From: Psychrobacter immobilis
GTDB lineage: Bacteria > Pseudomonadota > Gammaproteobacteria > Pseudomonadales > Moraxellaceae
Assembly (NCBI GenBank): GCA_904846145.1
Contig: CAJGZL010000001.1
Coordinates: 434,001 to 498,000 of the forward strand
Length of the DNA: 64,000 nucleotides
Direction of reading: 5' to 3'
Shown here: piece after piece, positions 55,741 to 64,000 of the stretch
Layout of the letters: every line of letters starts with the position of its first letter
Numbering within the stretch: position 1 is the stretch's first letter
The notes under the pieces: generated by a model
Databases searched by the model: none
The model's input: only the letters and a program-made list of their open reading frames with translations
What the model was told of the DNA's origin: nothing
Program-made: the position numbers and the translations under genes

Positions 55741-55946
55741 ACGTTTTAGTTGAGTTTAACTTTAGCTAAGCTTGGCTAAAGTTAAATTTGATAGTATGAC
55801 TGGATTTTATAGTATAACTGGCATATCGACAGTCTTTATACTCTTGATCTTTGATGTGCTATCAAGCTTTAGTATACTATTGAGCTTTAAAATTTTGACC
55901 TTTAGAATTTTGATTTATTATTACCGACAAAGTGATTTAACTGTCT

Positions 55947-56690
55947 ATGAGTACCCAAAACAATACTATTAAACCTGCTGAAGTAGGCTCCGACAAGGTG
56001 TCAGTTGACACCAATCAAACTGATACACCTATGTCTTTAAAACAGCGCTTTCGTAAATTTTTGCCAGTCGTGGTTGATGTAGAAACCGCTGGTTTTAATG
56101 CACACACTGATGCACTGCTAGAGATTGCCTGTATTCCTATCCTACTCAATGAGCAAGGGGTGTTTTATCCAGGAGAGGCGCAAAATGCTCATATCGAACC
56201 TTTTGAAGGCGCTAATCTTGAACCGCGAGCTTTGGCATTCACAGGTATTGATCCTAATAATCCTATGCGTAAAGCGATTGCCGAAGATGAGAAGGTCGCA
56301 CTACGACGCATCTTTAAAGGCTTGAAAGAAGTTCGAAAATCTGAAGAATGTCGTCAATGTGTGCTGATAGGTCATAATGCTCATTTTGATTTGGCATTTT
56401 TAAATGCCGCAGTAGTACGAACCAATAGCAAAAATCTAAACCCCTTTCACCAGTTCTCAGTCTTCGATACCGTTACCTTATCTGCGCTAGCGTTTGGTCA
56501 AACTGTACTGGCACGCGCTTGCAAGGCTGCTGGACTTGAATTTGATGGTAATGACGCGCATTCAGCGCTATATGATACGCAAAAAACAGCCGAGCTATTT
56601 TGTCATATTTTAAACAGTTATCCGATGCTGACCAACGCTATGCAAGCCGAAGAACCTGAGGCAGTAATGTCAGAGGGCAACAACTCCTAA
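55947..56690 (+). CDS. rnt: ribonuclease T
   Basis: 3'-5' exonuclease of the DEDDh group that trims the 3' ends of tRNA and other stable RNAs. The 247-residue protein has the DED residues in 'VVDVETAGFNAHTDALLEIA' and 'LIGHNAHFDLAFLNAA', with the His/Asp end in 'DAHSALYDTQKTAELF'. It has an N-terminal extension of about 30 residues and an acidic C-terminal tail compared with E. coli RNase T (215 residues). It follows pyrC on the same strand after 206 bases. Confidence 0.92.
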   Translation: MSTQNNTIKPAEVGSDKVSVDTNQTDTPMSLKQRFRKFLPVVVDVETAGFNAHTDALLEIACIPILLNEQGVFYPGEAQNAHIEPFEGANLEPRALAFTGIDPNNPMRKAIAEDEKVALRRIFKGLKEVRKSEECRQCVLIGHNAHFDLAFLNAAVVRTNSKNLNPFHQFSVFDTVTLSALAFGQTVLARACKAAGLEFDGNDAHSALYDTQKTAELFCHILNSYPMLTNAMQAEEPEAVMSEGNNS

Positions 56691-56825
56691 ACAGTAATTT
56701 ATCTAATTTTATCTATAATTAAAACTATTAGTAATAGATCTATCGATTTTTGATAAATGAAAGGATCTTGGTAAGCAGCTTATAGTTATAGACATTGTTA
56801 TAGGCTCAATAGGAGAAACACTCTA

Positions 56826-57029
56826 ATGGAACTAGAACCACATCACATACTATGGGGTACCATATTGGGTTATATGTTACTCGCTATAACCATCAGCATC
56901 TGTGTTCATCTATGGATTCGCCACCATTTAAAGAGTAAAAACTTACACCCACGCCGGGCCTTGAAAAAAAGGTATTTATTGCTAAAAAAACGTAGGAAAA
57001 AGCTTGACAGTAAACACAGACGCTATTAG
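56826..57029 (+). CDS. small membrane protein with a very basic tail
   Basis: A 67-residue protein. A single transmembrane helix spans about residues 9-30 ('LWGTILGYMLLAITISICVH'). The tail is extremely basic (KKRYLLLKKRRKKLDSKHRR), as in small single-pass proteins that bind membrane phospholipids or nucleic acid. A strong AGGAGAAACACTCT site precedes the ATG, so I think it is real. No family recognised. Its last codons overlap the promoter of tRNA-Glu. Confidence 0.65.
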   Translation: MELEPHHILWGTILGYMLLAITISICVHLWIRHHLKSKNLHPRRALKKRYLLLKKRRKKLDSKHRRY

Positions 57030-57032
57030 AAT
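57004..57032 (+). promoter_or_regulatory. consensus sigma-70 promoter of tRNA-Glu
   Basis: TTGACA at 57004-57009 and TAGAAT at 57027-57032 with a 17-base spacer, lying over the last codons and stop of the small membrane protein gene. An inverted repeat CTTCAGC/GCTGAAG (57041-57069) lies in the leader. Confidence 0.75.
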
Positions 57033-57104
57033 GTGCACCTCTTCAGCATAAAGGTGAAAGCAGCTGAAGCGCTACTACTTTATTTATAGAGTAAATAGCT
57101 CCTA

Positions 57105-57180
57105 GTCCCCATCGTCTAGAGGCCTAGGACACCGCCCTTTCACGGCGGTAACGGGGGTTCGAATCCCCCTGGGGACGCCA
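57105..57180 (+). tRNA. tRNA-Glu (TTC)
   Basis: A 76-base tRNA with encoded CCA, anticodon TTC at 57139-57141, and acceptor GTCCCCA/TGGGGAC. Nearly identical to the E. coli tRNA-Glu in the D- and anticodon arms. Confidence 0.97.
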
Positions 57181-57216
57181 CATATAAAAGTATTATTTGC
57201 TTCAACGATAATATTT

Positions 57217-57258
57217 TAAAACTCTGCAAAATCTAACTGATTTTGCAGAGTTTTTTTT
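57217..57258 (+). terminator. terminator of tRNA-Glu
   Basis: Stem AAAACTCTGCAAAATC/GATTTTGCAGAGTTTT with a 5-base loop and eight T. Confidence 0.93.
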
Positions 57259-57325
57259 GCAACTAAATAAAGTGTTTTACTACCGAAAATTAAGAATTAC
57301 TGATTAATAAAAATTACCAAGTAAT

Positions 57326-57352
57326 AAAAATCCAGCCTAGTGCTGGATTTTT
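57326..57352 (-). terminator. terminator of the BLUF gene
   Basis: Stem AAAAATCCAGC/GCTGGATTTTT with a 5-base loop, usable in both directions. Confidence 0.85.
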
Positions 57353-57394
57353 CTGTTTAACTTGAGATATTACAACATATCTAGTATCAACGGT

Positions 57395-58024
57395 CTAGAG
57401 CTTATCTGACAACATAAACCATAACAAGGCTAAGATAATAAGTGACCCAAGCACGGTTTGAATCAAGAAAAAAGCTTGATGCTCGCCAACTACCTTACTC
57501 AAAGTTAAGCCCAAAGCATTGTATTTTATAGGCTGACTGTCATTATCACCGTTATCACCACTCATTTTTTGCTCTTCATAATAGTCTTGTAAGACATCCA
57601 AAAATTGATGCCATTGATTGCTGGCCCACTCATAAGGCTTAAAGGGCATGAGTGCTTTTATTTTGGAGTCGCTAAGCATCCAGCGCTCAAGCGTCATTGA
57701 ACGTAGCGACCACCCTGTAAATCGTCTTTTAGAAATTGCTGAAAACCCTAGAGTCTGCATATCTTTATGACGATCATCCATCAATATACGGTTTTTTAGA
57801 TTCGTTAACGCCTGCTCTGAACCCTCAATACACTGAAAAAAGTATCCATTGCCGTAGCAAAGTATTCCTGTTACGTCATCAGCTGTATTATTTTTTATAG
57901 CAGCCTCGGCGATATCATTAAGCGTACTTGCACCCGATAAGCCTGTTGAGGTAATGCGACTTATATACACCAATTGATAAAGATCTGATGTTTCTAAGAT
58001 CGTCGGAGTAGTAGCTGATAACAT
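57395..58024 (-). CDS. BLUF blue-light photoreceptor with a C-terminal membrane anchor
   Basis: FAD-binding light sensor of 209 residues. The BLUF domain spans about residues 15-110. The key Tyr is Y20 in 'LYQLVYISR', the Asn is N46, and the Gln is Q64 in 'GYFFQCIEG'. 'KRRFTGWSLRSM' at 99-110 holds the usual Trp and Met. After a D/N-rich linker, a hydrophobic helix 'FFLIQTVLGSLIILALLWFM' (about 184-205) ends the protein. There is no enzymatic output domain, so it must signal through a partner protein. Excellent ribosome site AAGGAGAGG. BLUF proteins of Acinetobacter (BlsA) are short and soluble; the membrane helix here is unusual. Confidence 0.9.
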   Translation of the reverse strand: MLSATTPTILETSDLYQLVYISRITSTGLSGASTLNDIAEAAIKNNTADDVTGILCYGNGYFFQCIEGSEQALTNLKNRILMDDRHKDMQTLGFSAISKRRFTGWSLRSMTLERWMLSDSKIKALMPFKPYEWASNQWHQFLDVLQDYYEEQKMSGDNGDNDSQPIKYNALGLTLSKVVGEHQAFFLIQTVLGSLIILALLWFMLSDKL

Positions 58025-58346
58025 TTGCCTCTCCTTAAAATATTCAATAACCTATGCCAAATGACATTGGAAATAATATAGAGACAAGACTAGTGGGATC
58101 TAATGATGGCCTAATATATTATCAGTGTTTATTATTATGGTTAATTGTATTAACTTGGTTACAGGATAGGGTATATTGTTAGACATTGCAAACAAATAGT
58201 TATAAATAGCAGAATACATTGTAACCAACTGATATTTATGCCTATATTCTTGATACAGCAATATTAGGGCAATAAAATAGTAATAATAGGGAGATAAAAC
58301 AGAGGAAAAAAGATGCGAGCTCTTAGATAAGCTCCTAGACAAGCTA
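58025..58346. other. intergenic region between ispD and the BLUF gene
   Basis: A 322-base gap. An 80-codon frame on the minus strand has Tyr/Ile-rich, noncoding-like composition and is not accepted. The promoter of the BLUF gene is expected here. Confidence 0.5.
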
Positions 58347-59114
58347 TTAGGTAACTTGCATATTGATGATAGCAGTGATCAAGAGCGCATCATCAGGAAA
58401 GGTAAGTTTGATGTTTTGTCGACTGCCAGAAACCAGTCGGATAGGAAGGTTGAGCTGTTCAAAAGCGCTCGCTTCATCGGTAATATTAAGATTATGTTTA
58501 GCAACTTGCGATAATACTTCACGCAATTGAGCTAGTCGAAACACTTGCGGTGTCTGTGCTTGCCATATACGACTACGATCGATAGTGGCTTGAGTATAGT
58601 AGCTATCGTTTTCAGAATGGTCTGAAATAGATCGATTCGTTTTCGATGGTAAAAGATGATTGTTTAAGAGATGATTACTCAAAAGAGGGTTATCCAGCTT
58701 TTGCGATTGCTTGAGCGTATCTGCAGCTGGCACTGCTAATATAGCACCATAAGGCTCACTCATAGCTGCTACTATAACTCGCTCAATATCTCTCGTTGGA
58801 ACGCTGGGACGTGCGGCATCATGAATCAGAATTAAATCATCATCACCAGCGCCTTGCTTAAAAATAGCCTCAACCCCCAAATGCACTGACTGCCAACGCT
58901 CAGCGCCACCTTGAGTGAAAGACACAGGCATAGCAAAATCTAAGGTTTGTGCGGTAGTGTCATCAGCAGCAATCACTAATAAGCAGTTGTTAACATAGGT
59001 ACTGGTCGCCAACCTTGCCACACTGAGCTGTAATAAAGTCTGTCCACAAATATGCACATATTGCTTGGGTTTGGATGCACCAAAGCGACTGCCACGACCT
59101 GCTGCGACAATCAT
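58347..59114 (-). CDS. ispD: 2-C-methyl-D-erythritol 4-phosphate cytidylyltransferase
   Basis: MEP-pathway enzyme that makes CDP-methylerythritol for isoprenoid synthesis. The nucleotide-binding loop 'IVAAGRGSRFGASKPKQY' is at the very start. Further motifs are 'DLILIHDAARPSVPTRDIER', 'AQTPQVFRLAQL' and 'TDEASAFEQL'. The ATG at 59114 has no ribosome site and would begin inside the first beta strand. In-frame codons upstream (giving KSVPKVHSM) resemble the normal N-terminus. AAGG is seven bases before an ATT codon (59147), so the true start may be AUU. An insertion of about 30 residues, with repeats of LLSNH and LLNNH, lies at 165-195. Confidence 0.9.
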   Translation of the reverse strand: MIVAAGRGSRFGASKPKQYVHICGQTLLQLSVARLATSTYVNNCLLVIAADDTTAQTLDFAMPVSFTQGGAERWQSVHLGVEAIFKQGAGDDDLILIHDAARPSVPTRDIERVIVAAMSEPYGAILAVPAADTLKQSQKLDNPLLSNHLLNNHLLPSKTNRSISDHSENDSYYTQATIDRSRIWQAQTPQVFRLAQLREVLSQVAKHNLNITDEASAFEQLNLPIRLVSGSRQNIKLTFPDDALLITAIINMQVT

Positions 59115-59210
59115 ACTGTGTACTTTGGGGACAGATTTATTATTAATAATATAGCCTTATTAAGATGATTTCAGCACTCTTGCACTTATAAGAATACTGT
59201 TGGCTGAGAA

Positions 59211-59259
59211 TGACTACTGACTACTGACTACTGACTACTGACTACTGACTACTGACTAC
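59211..59259. repeat. seven tandem copies of TGACTAC
   Basis: A perfect 7-bp tandem repeat (7 units) that runs from the ispD leader into the last codons and stop of ftsB. Likely variable in copy number between strains. Confidence 0.95.
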
Positions 59260-59550
59260 TGTAGGTGAGGTAGATATTTGCACAAAAGTTTCATTAGGCT
59301 TGATAAGCCCTAAATCTAGACGAGCATGCTCCTCTACCGCCTCCAAGCCATTTTTGAGATCATGGACATCGGTACGTAACAAGTCATTGGCAGCTACTTG
59401 ATTATCATTAGCGCGCTGCTGATCCTCAATCTGAGTTAACAGCTCACTATGCTCAAAGTGACCATTGCCACCTAGCCAGTACTGATATTGCAGTCCTAAT
59501 AGCGCGGCAACTGCTAAGGCAAGTAACATAAACTGGCTAAAGTACTTCAT
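59242..59550 (-). CDS. ftsB: cell division protein FtsB
   Basis: Single-pass inner-membrane divisome protein that links FtsL and FtsQ. The 102-residue protein has a short cytoplasmic start, a transmembrane helix (about residues 5-22) and a coiled coil 'QIEDQQRANDNQVAANDLLR' reaching 'DLKNGLEAVEEHARLDLGLI'. The FtsB signature E-x-x-AR-x-xLG-x-I/V is present. The end 'TSPTVVSSQ' and the TAG stop are encoded by the tandem repeat. eno upstream and ispD downstream is the common order eno-ftsB-ispD. Confidence 0.92.
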   Translation of the reverse strand: MKYFSQFMLLALAVAALLGLQYQYWLGGNGHFEHSELLTQIEDQQRANDNQVAANDLLRTDVHDLKNGLEAVEEHARLDLGLIKPNETFVQISTSPTVVSSQ

Positions 59551-59673
59551 AAGCGTAAAATATCAACCGAAATAGTTTTTAGAGTATAAATTTATAGTAT
59601 AAATACAATAGGGTAAGCGATAAGAAACCACCTTATATTTGATAGTTTCTTATACCAGATCTTTCCTTACTCG

Positions 59674-61011
<1,338 letters not shown>

Positions 61012-61215
61012 TCATGCCAAGTTTGTGGGATAAAAAGAGGAAGATTAAAACTAAAATGATTATAAAATAAGCTTATAGCTTTACCCTTTTATAGTAGCTA
61101 TTACTGACATCAAAAGTATCGATGCTAGCGGGTATAAAAAACGAGCTATAGTGCTTGGCATCATAGCATAATTTTGCTTAAGAATGACTATCAACTATGA
61201 CACTTTTGCTAAGCC

Positions 61216-63537
61216 TTACTTTTCTATTACAGGATCAGATACCGTATTATTTAATTCCACATCTGTTTTAAATCGCGTTAGACGCAGGGCGTTCATCAAT
61301 ACAGAAATAGAGCTCAGCGCCATAGCAGCGGCGGCTATCATCGGGTTTAAAAAGCCAAAGGCTGCTAATGGTATGCCCAAACAGTTATAAATAAAGGCGA
61401 AGAACAAGTTTTGTTTGATATTGCGTACCGTGGCTTGCGCAATTTTTTGAGCCGCATCGATATGCATCAGCGACTCACCCATCAGACGTGCTGAGGCACT
61501 GTGCTGTGCTACATCCGTTCCTTCAAACATCGCAAAGCTGGCATCAGCGGTTGCCATAGCTGGTGCGTCATTAACCCCATCTCCTGCCATCGCCACTTTG
61601 TGTCCTGCAGTCTGCAGCTTGGCGATGGCACTGGCTTTATCTCGGGGACTCATTCTGCCATAAGCGGCTTCGATGTTTAATTGAGCCGCAACATGATCAA
61701 CGACCGACTGCTTATCGCCACTCATTAAGATTACAGTAGTACCTGCTGCTTGTAGAGCACTGATCGCCTGCGGAGTATCGCTTTTTAGATCGTCCGCTAG
61801 AGCAAATGCACCCAACGGCTCATCATTGATACTGACTGCTACCGTGCTAGCAATTTGCCATACTTTTGGCATCATTTTAGGTAAATTTAAATTGGCAAAT
61901 TCAGCGGTACCGACTTTTACCACGCCAAGGCCTTCAATAGTAGCTTGAATGCCTGCGCCTTTGATCACACTGATATCAGTGACATTCAGTAAAGGCAATC
62001 CGTGCTCATGAGCGGCATTAATTAGTGCCGTAGCTAACGGATGGCTAGCATGTGCCTCAACACTGGCGACGATTTGTAGTACGTCATTAGCGGCTAGAGA
62101 TTTATCGACCATGACTTGATCTACGATAGTCGGTTTACCGATGGTTAGCGTTCCTGTCTTGTCTAGTACTACCGTATCGATATCGCCTGCCGCCTCCAGA
62201 CTTTGCGCGTCTTTAAACCAAACCCCGTGACGCGCCGCCACGCCCATACCCGCCATAATTGCCGCTGGTGTAGCCAGACCTAAGGCGCAAGGACAGGCAA
62301 TAACTAATACTGAAACTGCGTGCATCAAAGCGGTATCGACCATGCCAGTCAACCACCAAGTGATGCCGAAGGTTAATAGTGCAATAGCGACGACCACAGG
62401 TACAAAAATAGCAGTGACTTTATCAGCCAAACGCGCCAGCTTGGCTTTTGAGCCTTGAGCATCGCTCAGCGCTTGTACCATATCACCAAGCTTGGTATCA
62501 CTACCCTTAGCAGCGACGCGATATAATAGACTACCGTTTTCCACCAGAGCTCCTGCCAATAAAGTATCACCCGCTACTTTTTTGAGTGGTACGGACTCAC
62601 CTGTTAAGTGACTCTCATCAGACCAGCCACTACCCTCGATAACTATACCATCGGTTGCGACCCGACTGCCTTGCTTGGCACGCAAAATATCGTCTATCTG
62701 TACCTGTTGTAGCGCAACGTTAATAAACTCACCGTTAGGTTGCTGCTGCTCGACTTCATCTGGGGTCAACGATAATAATAAATCGATACTGTTCAGGCTA
62801 TGCTTTTTGGTGCGCTCTTCTAGATACTTACCCGTACGCACAAAGGCTATGACCATAACCCCTGCTTCAAAATAAACCTCAGGGCCATGGTTAGCCATGC
62901 CTTGCATCATAGCGTCTGCACTACTATCACCATGAGTGAGCCAGATATAAGTCGAATAAGCCCAAATGGTCACGGTACCCATGACCACCAATACGTCCAT
63001 ATTAGCAAGGCCACCTTTGATAGACGCCCACGCACTACTATAAAACGGTAGTGCTAGACCAAACTGTACAATAGTCGCGAGTACGAACTGTATCCAAACT
63101 GGTGGCATCCATGCCATGCCAAAACCCGTTAGCATGCCTGCCATACCGACTAAAAACGGTAGCAGACAGATCCAAAGTCCAATCAAGCGCCAAGGCCACT
63201 TAGTTGCTGTATCTTCATCCGTTTGAGCAAATAGACTATCCCCTGCCTGCAAATTAGCGACAAAGCCAGTCTTATCGACCCACTCCTTGATTTGCTCTGG
63301 ACTGGCCTGATTTGGATCATAATCAACATTGGCAGTCTCACCTGCAAAGTTGACGCTCACTTCATAGATAGAGGGCTTTTTATTCAACACTTTCTCTATT
63401 CGCGAGGCACAGGCTTGACATGACATACCATCAATTGCCAGTTGCAGATGCGCGCGCTGCGGCGACAGCTGATCCTGCTGCTCAATACCAGTTTCAACAT
63501 CATAAGAATGATCGGTTGCACGATTAGAAGTAGTCAT
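61216..63537 (-). CDS. copA: copper-translocating P1B-type ATPase
   Basis: Copper exporter of the inner membrane, 773 residues. One N-terminal heavy-metal domain carries CxxC in 'GMSCQACASRIEKVL'. Eight membrane segments are predicted; the sixth holds the metal site CPC in 'VLVIACPCALGLATPAA'. The phosphorylation motif is DKTGT, and the hinge is 'MAGDGVNDAPAMATADA'. The class HP motif is 'ASHPLATALI', and the dephosphorylation motif 'LTGESVPLKK' is in the actuator domain. The CopZ-like gene upstream supports copper specificity over other metals. Confidence 0.93.
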   Translation of the reverse strand: MTTSNRATDHSYDVETGIEQQDQLSPQRAHLQLAIDGMSCQACASRIEKVLNKKPSIYEVSVNFAGETANVDYDPNQASPEQIKEWVDKTGFVANLQAGDSLFAQTDEDTATKWPWRLIGLWICLLPFLVGMAGMLTGFGMAWMPPVWIQFVLATIVQFGLALPFYSSAWASIKGGLANMDVLVVMGTVTIWAYSTYIWLTHGDSSADAMMQGMANHGPEVYFEAGVMVIAFVRTGKYLEERTKKHSLNSIDLLLSLTPDEVEQQQPNGEFINVALQQVQIDDILRAKQGSRVATDGIVIEGSGWSDESHLTGESVPLKKVAGDTLLAGALVENGSLLYRVAAKGSDTKLGDMVQALSDAQGSKAKLARLADKVTAIFVPVVVAIALLTFGITWWLTGMVDTALMHAVSVLVIACPCALGLATPAAIMAGMGVAARHGVWFKDAQSLEAAGDIDTVVLDKTGTLTIGKPTIVDQVMVDKSLAANDVLQIVASVEAHASHPLATALINAAHEHGLPLLNVTDISVIKGAGIQATIEGLGVVKVGTAEFANLNLPKMMPKVWQIASTVAVSINDEPLGAFALADDLKSDTPQAISALQAAGTTVILMSGDKQSVVDHVAAQLNIEAAYGRMSPRDKASAIAKLQTAGHKVAMAGDGVNDAPAMATADASFAMFEGTDVAQHSASARLMGESLMHIDAAQKIAQATVRNIKQNLFFAFIYNCLGIPLAAFGFLNPMIAAAAMALSSISVLMNALRLTRFKTDVELNNTVSDPVIEK

Positions 63538-63644
63538 AGGTGAAACTCGTTATTTATTATATAAAAGAATATATTAATATATATCTTAGATGGCTGTCAT
63601 TGACATTAATTCAAGAGACAAGTATTTACTAAAATTTATCTGCT

Positions 63645-63671
63645 AAAAAACCAGCCATGACAGCTGGTTTT
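63645..63671 (-). terminator. terminator of the CopZ-like gene
   Basis: Stem AAAACCAGC/GCTGGTTTT with a 7-base loop and a T run on the minus strand; it limits read-through into copA. Confidence 0.82.
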
Positions 63672-63703
63672 ATCTTATTGATTTGACAAATCAATAATTT
63701 ATA

Positions 63704-63928
63704 TTAAGTATTAGCAACGCTAGCATCAAAGCCTGCCTCATCAATAGCGGCAGCAATTTTTTCAGCGCTGGTTTTACTGTCATCAAAAGTGACGGTCGCT
63801 TGATTATTTGCAAGCTCAATACTGATATTATCTAATCCATCGATATCAGCTGTCGCGGTATGTACACTGGCAACACAGCCACCACAGGTCATGCCTTCGA
63901 TATTAATAATTTGTGTTTGATTGGCCAT
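63704..63928 (-). CDS. copZ: CopZ-like copper chaperone
   Basis: A 74-residue heavy-metal-associated domain with the metal-binding CxxC in 'GMTCGGCVASVHTA' and the closing 'AAAIDEAGFDA'. These bind Cu(I) and hand it to the HMA domain of the CopA ATPase. The gene is 166 bases upstream of copA on the same strand, but a terminator lies between them, so each may have its own promoter. AAGGAGCCCACA precedes the ATG. No clear CueR operator is visible in the 70 bases left of the window. Confidence 0.9.
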   Translation of the reverse strand: MANQTQIINIEGMTCGGCVASVHTATADIDGLDNISIELANNQATVTFDDSKTSAEKIAAAIDEAGFDASVANT

Positions 63929-64000
63929 TGTGGGCTCCTTATGATCATTGGTTTAGTCAATAGTTAAAAGTCTAAGTTTTCTCGTTTTTTAAGAGGTTCG

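Noticed and set aside
55772..55972. 66-codon frame between pyrC and rnt
   Set aside because: Ile/Phe/Ser-rich shadow of A/T-rich noncoding DNA; it overlaps the start of rnt and has no ribosome site.
58100..58342. 80-codon minus-strand frame between ispD and the BLUF gene
   Set aside because: Tyr/Ile/Leu-rich, noncoding-like, no ribosome site and no domain.
59211..59259. CRISPR array
   Set aside because: The repeated unit is only 7 bases with no spacers. It is a simple tandem repeat. No CRISPR array or cas gene was found in the window.
63538..64000. CueR-type operator for the copper genes
   Set aside because: No convincing CueR dyad with the long spacer was found upstream of copA or copZ; the window ends 72 bases beyond the copZ start.

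Overview
The window looks like chromosomal DNA from Psychrobacter or a close relative in the Moraxellaceae. This is inferred from the moderately low G+C, the 528-residue isocitrate lyase, the lipid-modification cluster, and many small envelope proteins of Moraxellaceae type. No species can be assigned from sequence alone. Most of the window is ordinary core metabolism in short transcription units separated by clear hairpin terminators.

Layout. 0-2.9 kb: two tandem DUF2059 secreted proteins, an acyl-CoA thioesterase and a DUF2177 membrane protein. 3.1-8.8 kb: a same-strand lipid cluster (SDR, FAD oxidoreductase, DUF1365, cyclopropane-fatty-acid-synthase-like methyltransferase; DUF2177 lies just downstream). 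9.2-14 kb: aspartate aminotransferase, two identical tRNA-Asn genes each with its own promoter and terminator, an orphan ribbon-helix-helix protein, two lipoproteins and tRNA-Ser. 14.2-21.2 kb: a GAPDH/E4PDH-family enzyme, a PIF1-type helicase, and an aldehyde dehydrogenase-AdhP-DUF779 alcohol oxidation unit. 21.5-25.5 kb: GMC oxidoreductase, NERD protein, YceI protein and a hendecad coiled-coil protein. 25.9-30.7 kb: an accessory island with an IS5-family element, a DUF4424 gene whose 5' end the IS interrupted, and an A/T-rich TIR plus P-loop NTPase pair. 30.8-43.1 kb: tkt, serS, dps, hda, a PerM-type permease, purM-purN and a semialdehyde dehydrogenase. 43.4-57.2 kb: LysR regulator, aceA, DUF4349 lipoprotein, CYTH-CHAD protein, nitroreductase, L,D-transpeptidase, argG, pyrC, rnt and tRNA-Glu. 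57.4-64 kb: a membrane-anchored BLUF photoreceptor, ispD, ftsB, eno, copA and a CopZ-like chaperone.

The most notable system is the TIR/NTPase pair at 28.0-30.7 kb, probably an anti-phage defence module. The TIR gene ends in a run of ten A followed by G. This contains the dnaX-type slippery heptamer A AAA AAG in the reading frame, two codons before the stop. The -1 frame is open from there straight into the NTPase gene, so a frameshift or transcriptional slippage would make a single TIR-NTPase protein of about 862 residues, besides the free TIR protein.

Two more A-tract -1 sites occur here. One is A AAA AAA between the IS transposase ORFs. The other is A AAA AAC at codons 3-5 of a lipoprotein that otherwise lacks a proper signal-peptide start. 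Several short inverted-repeat families are also scattered between genes.
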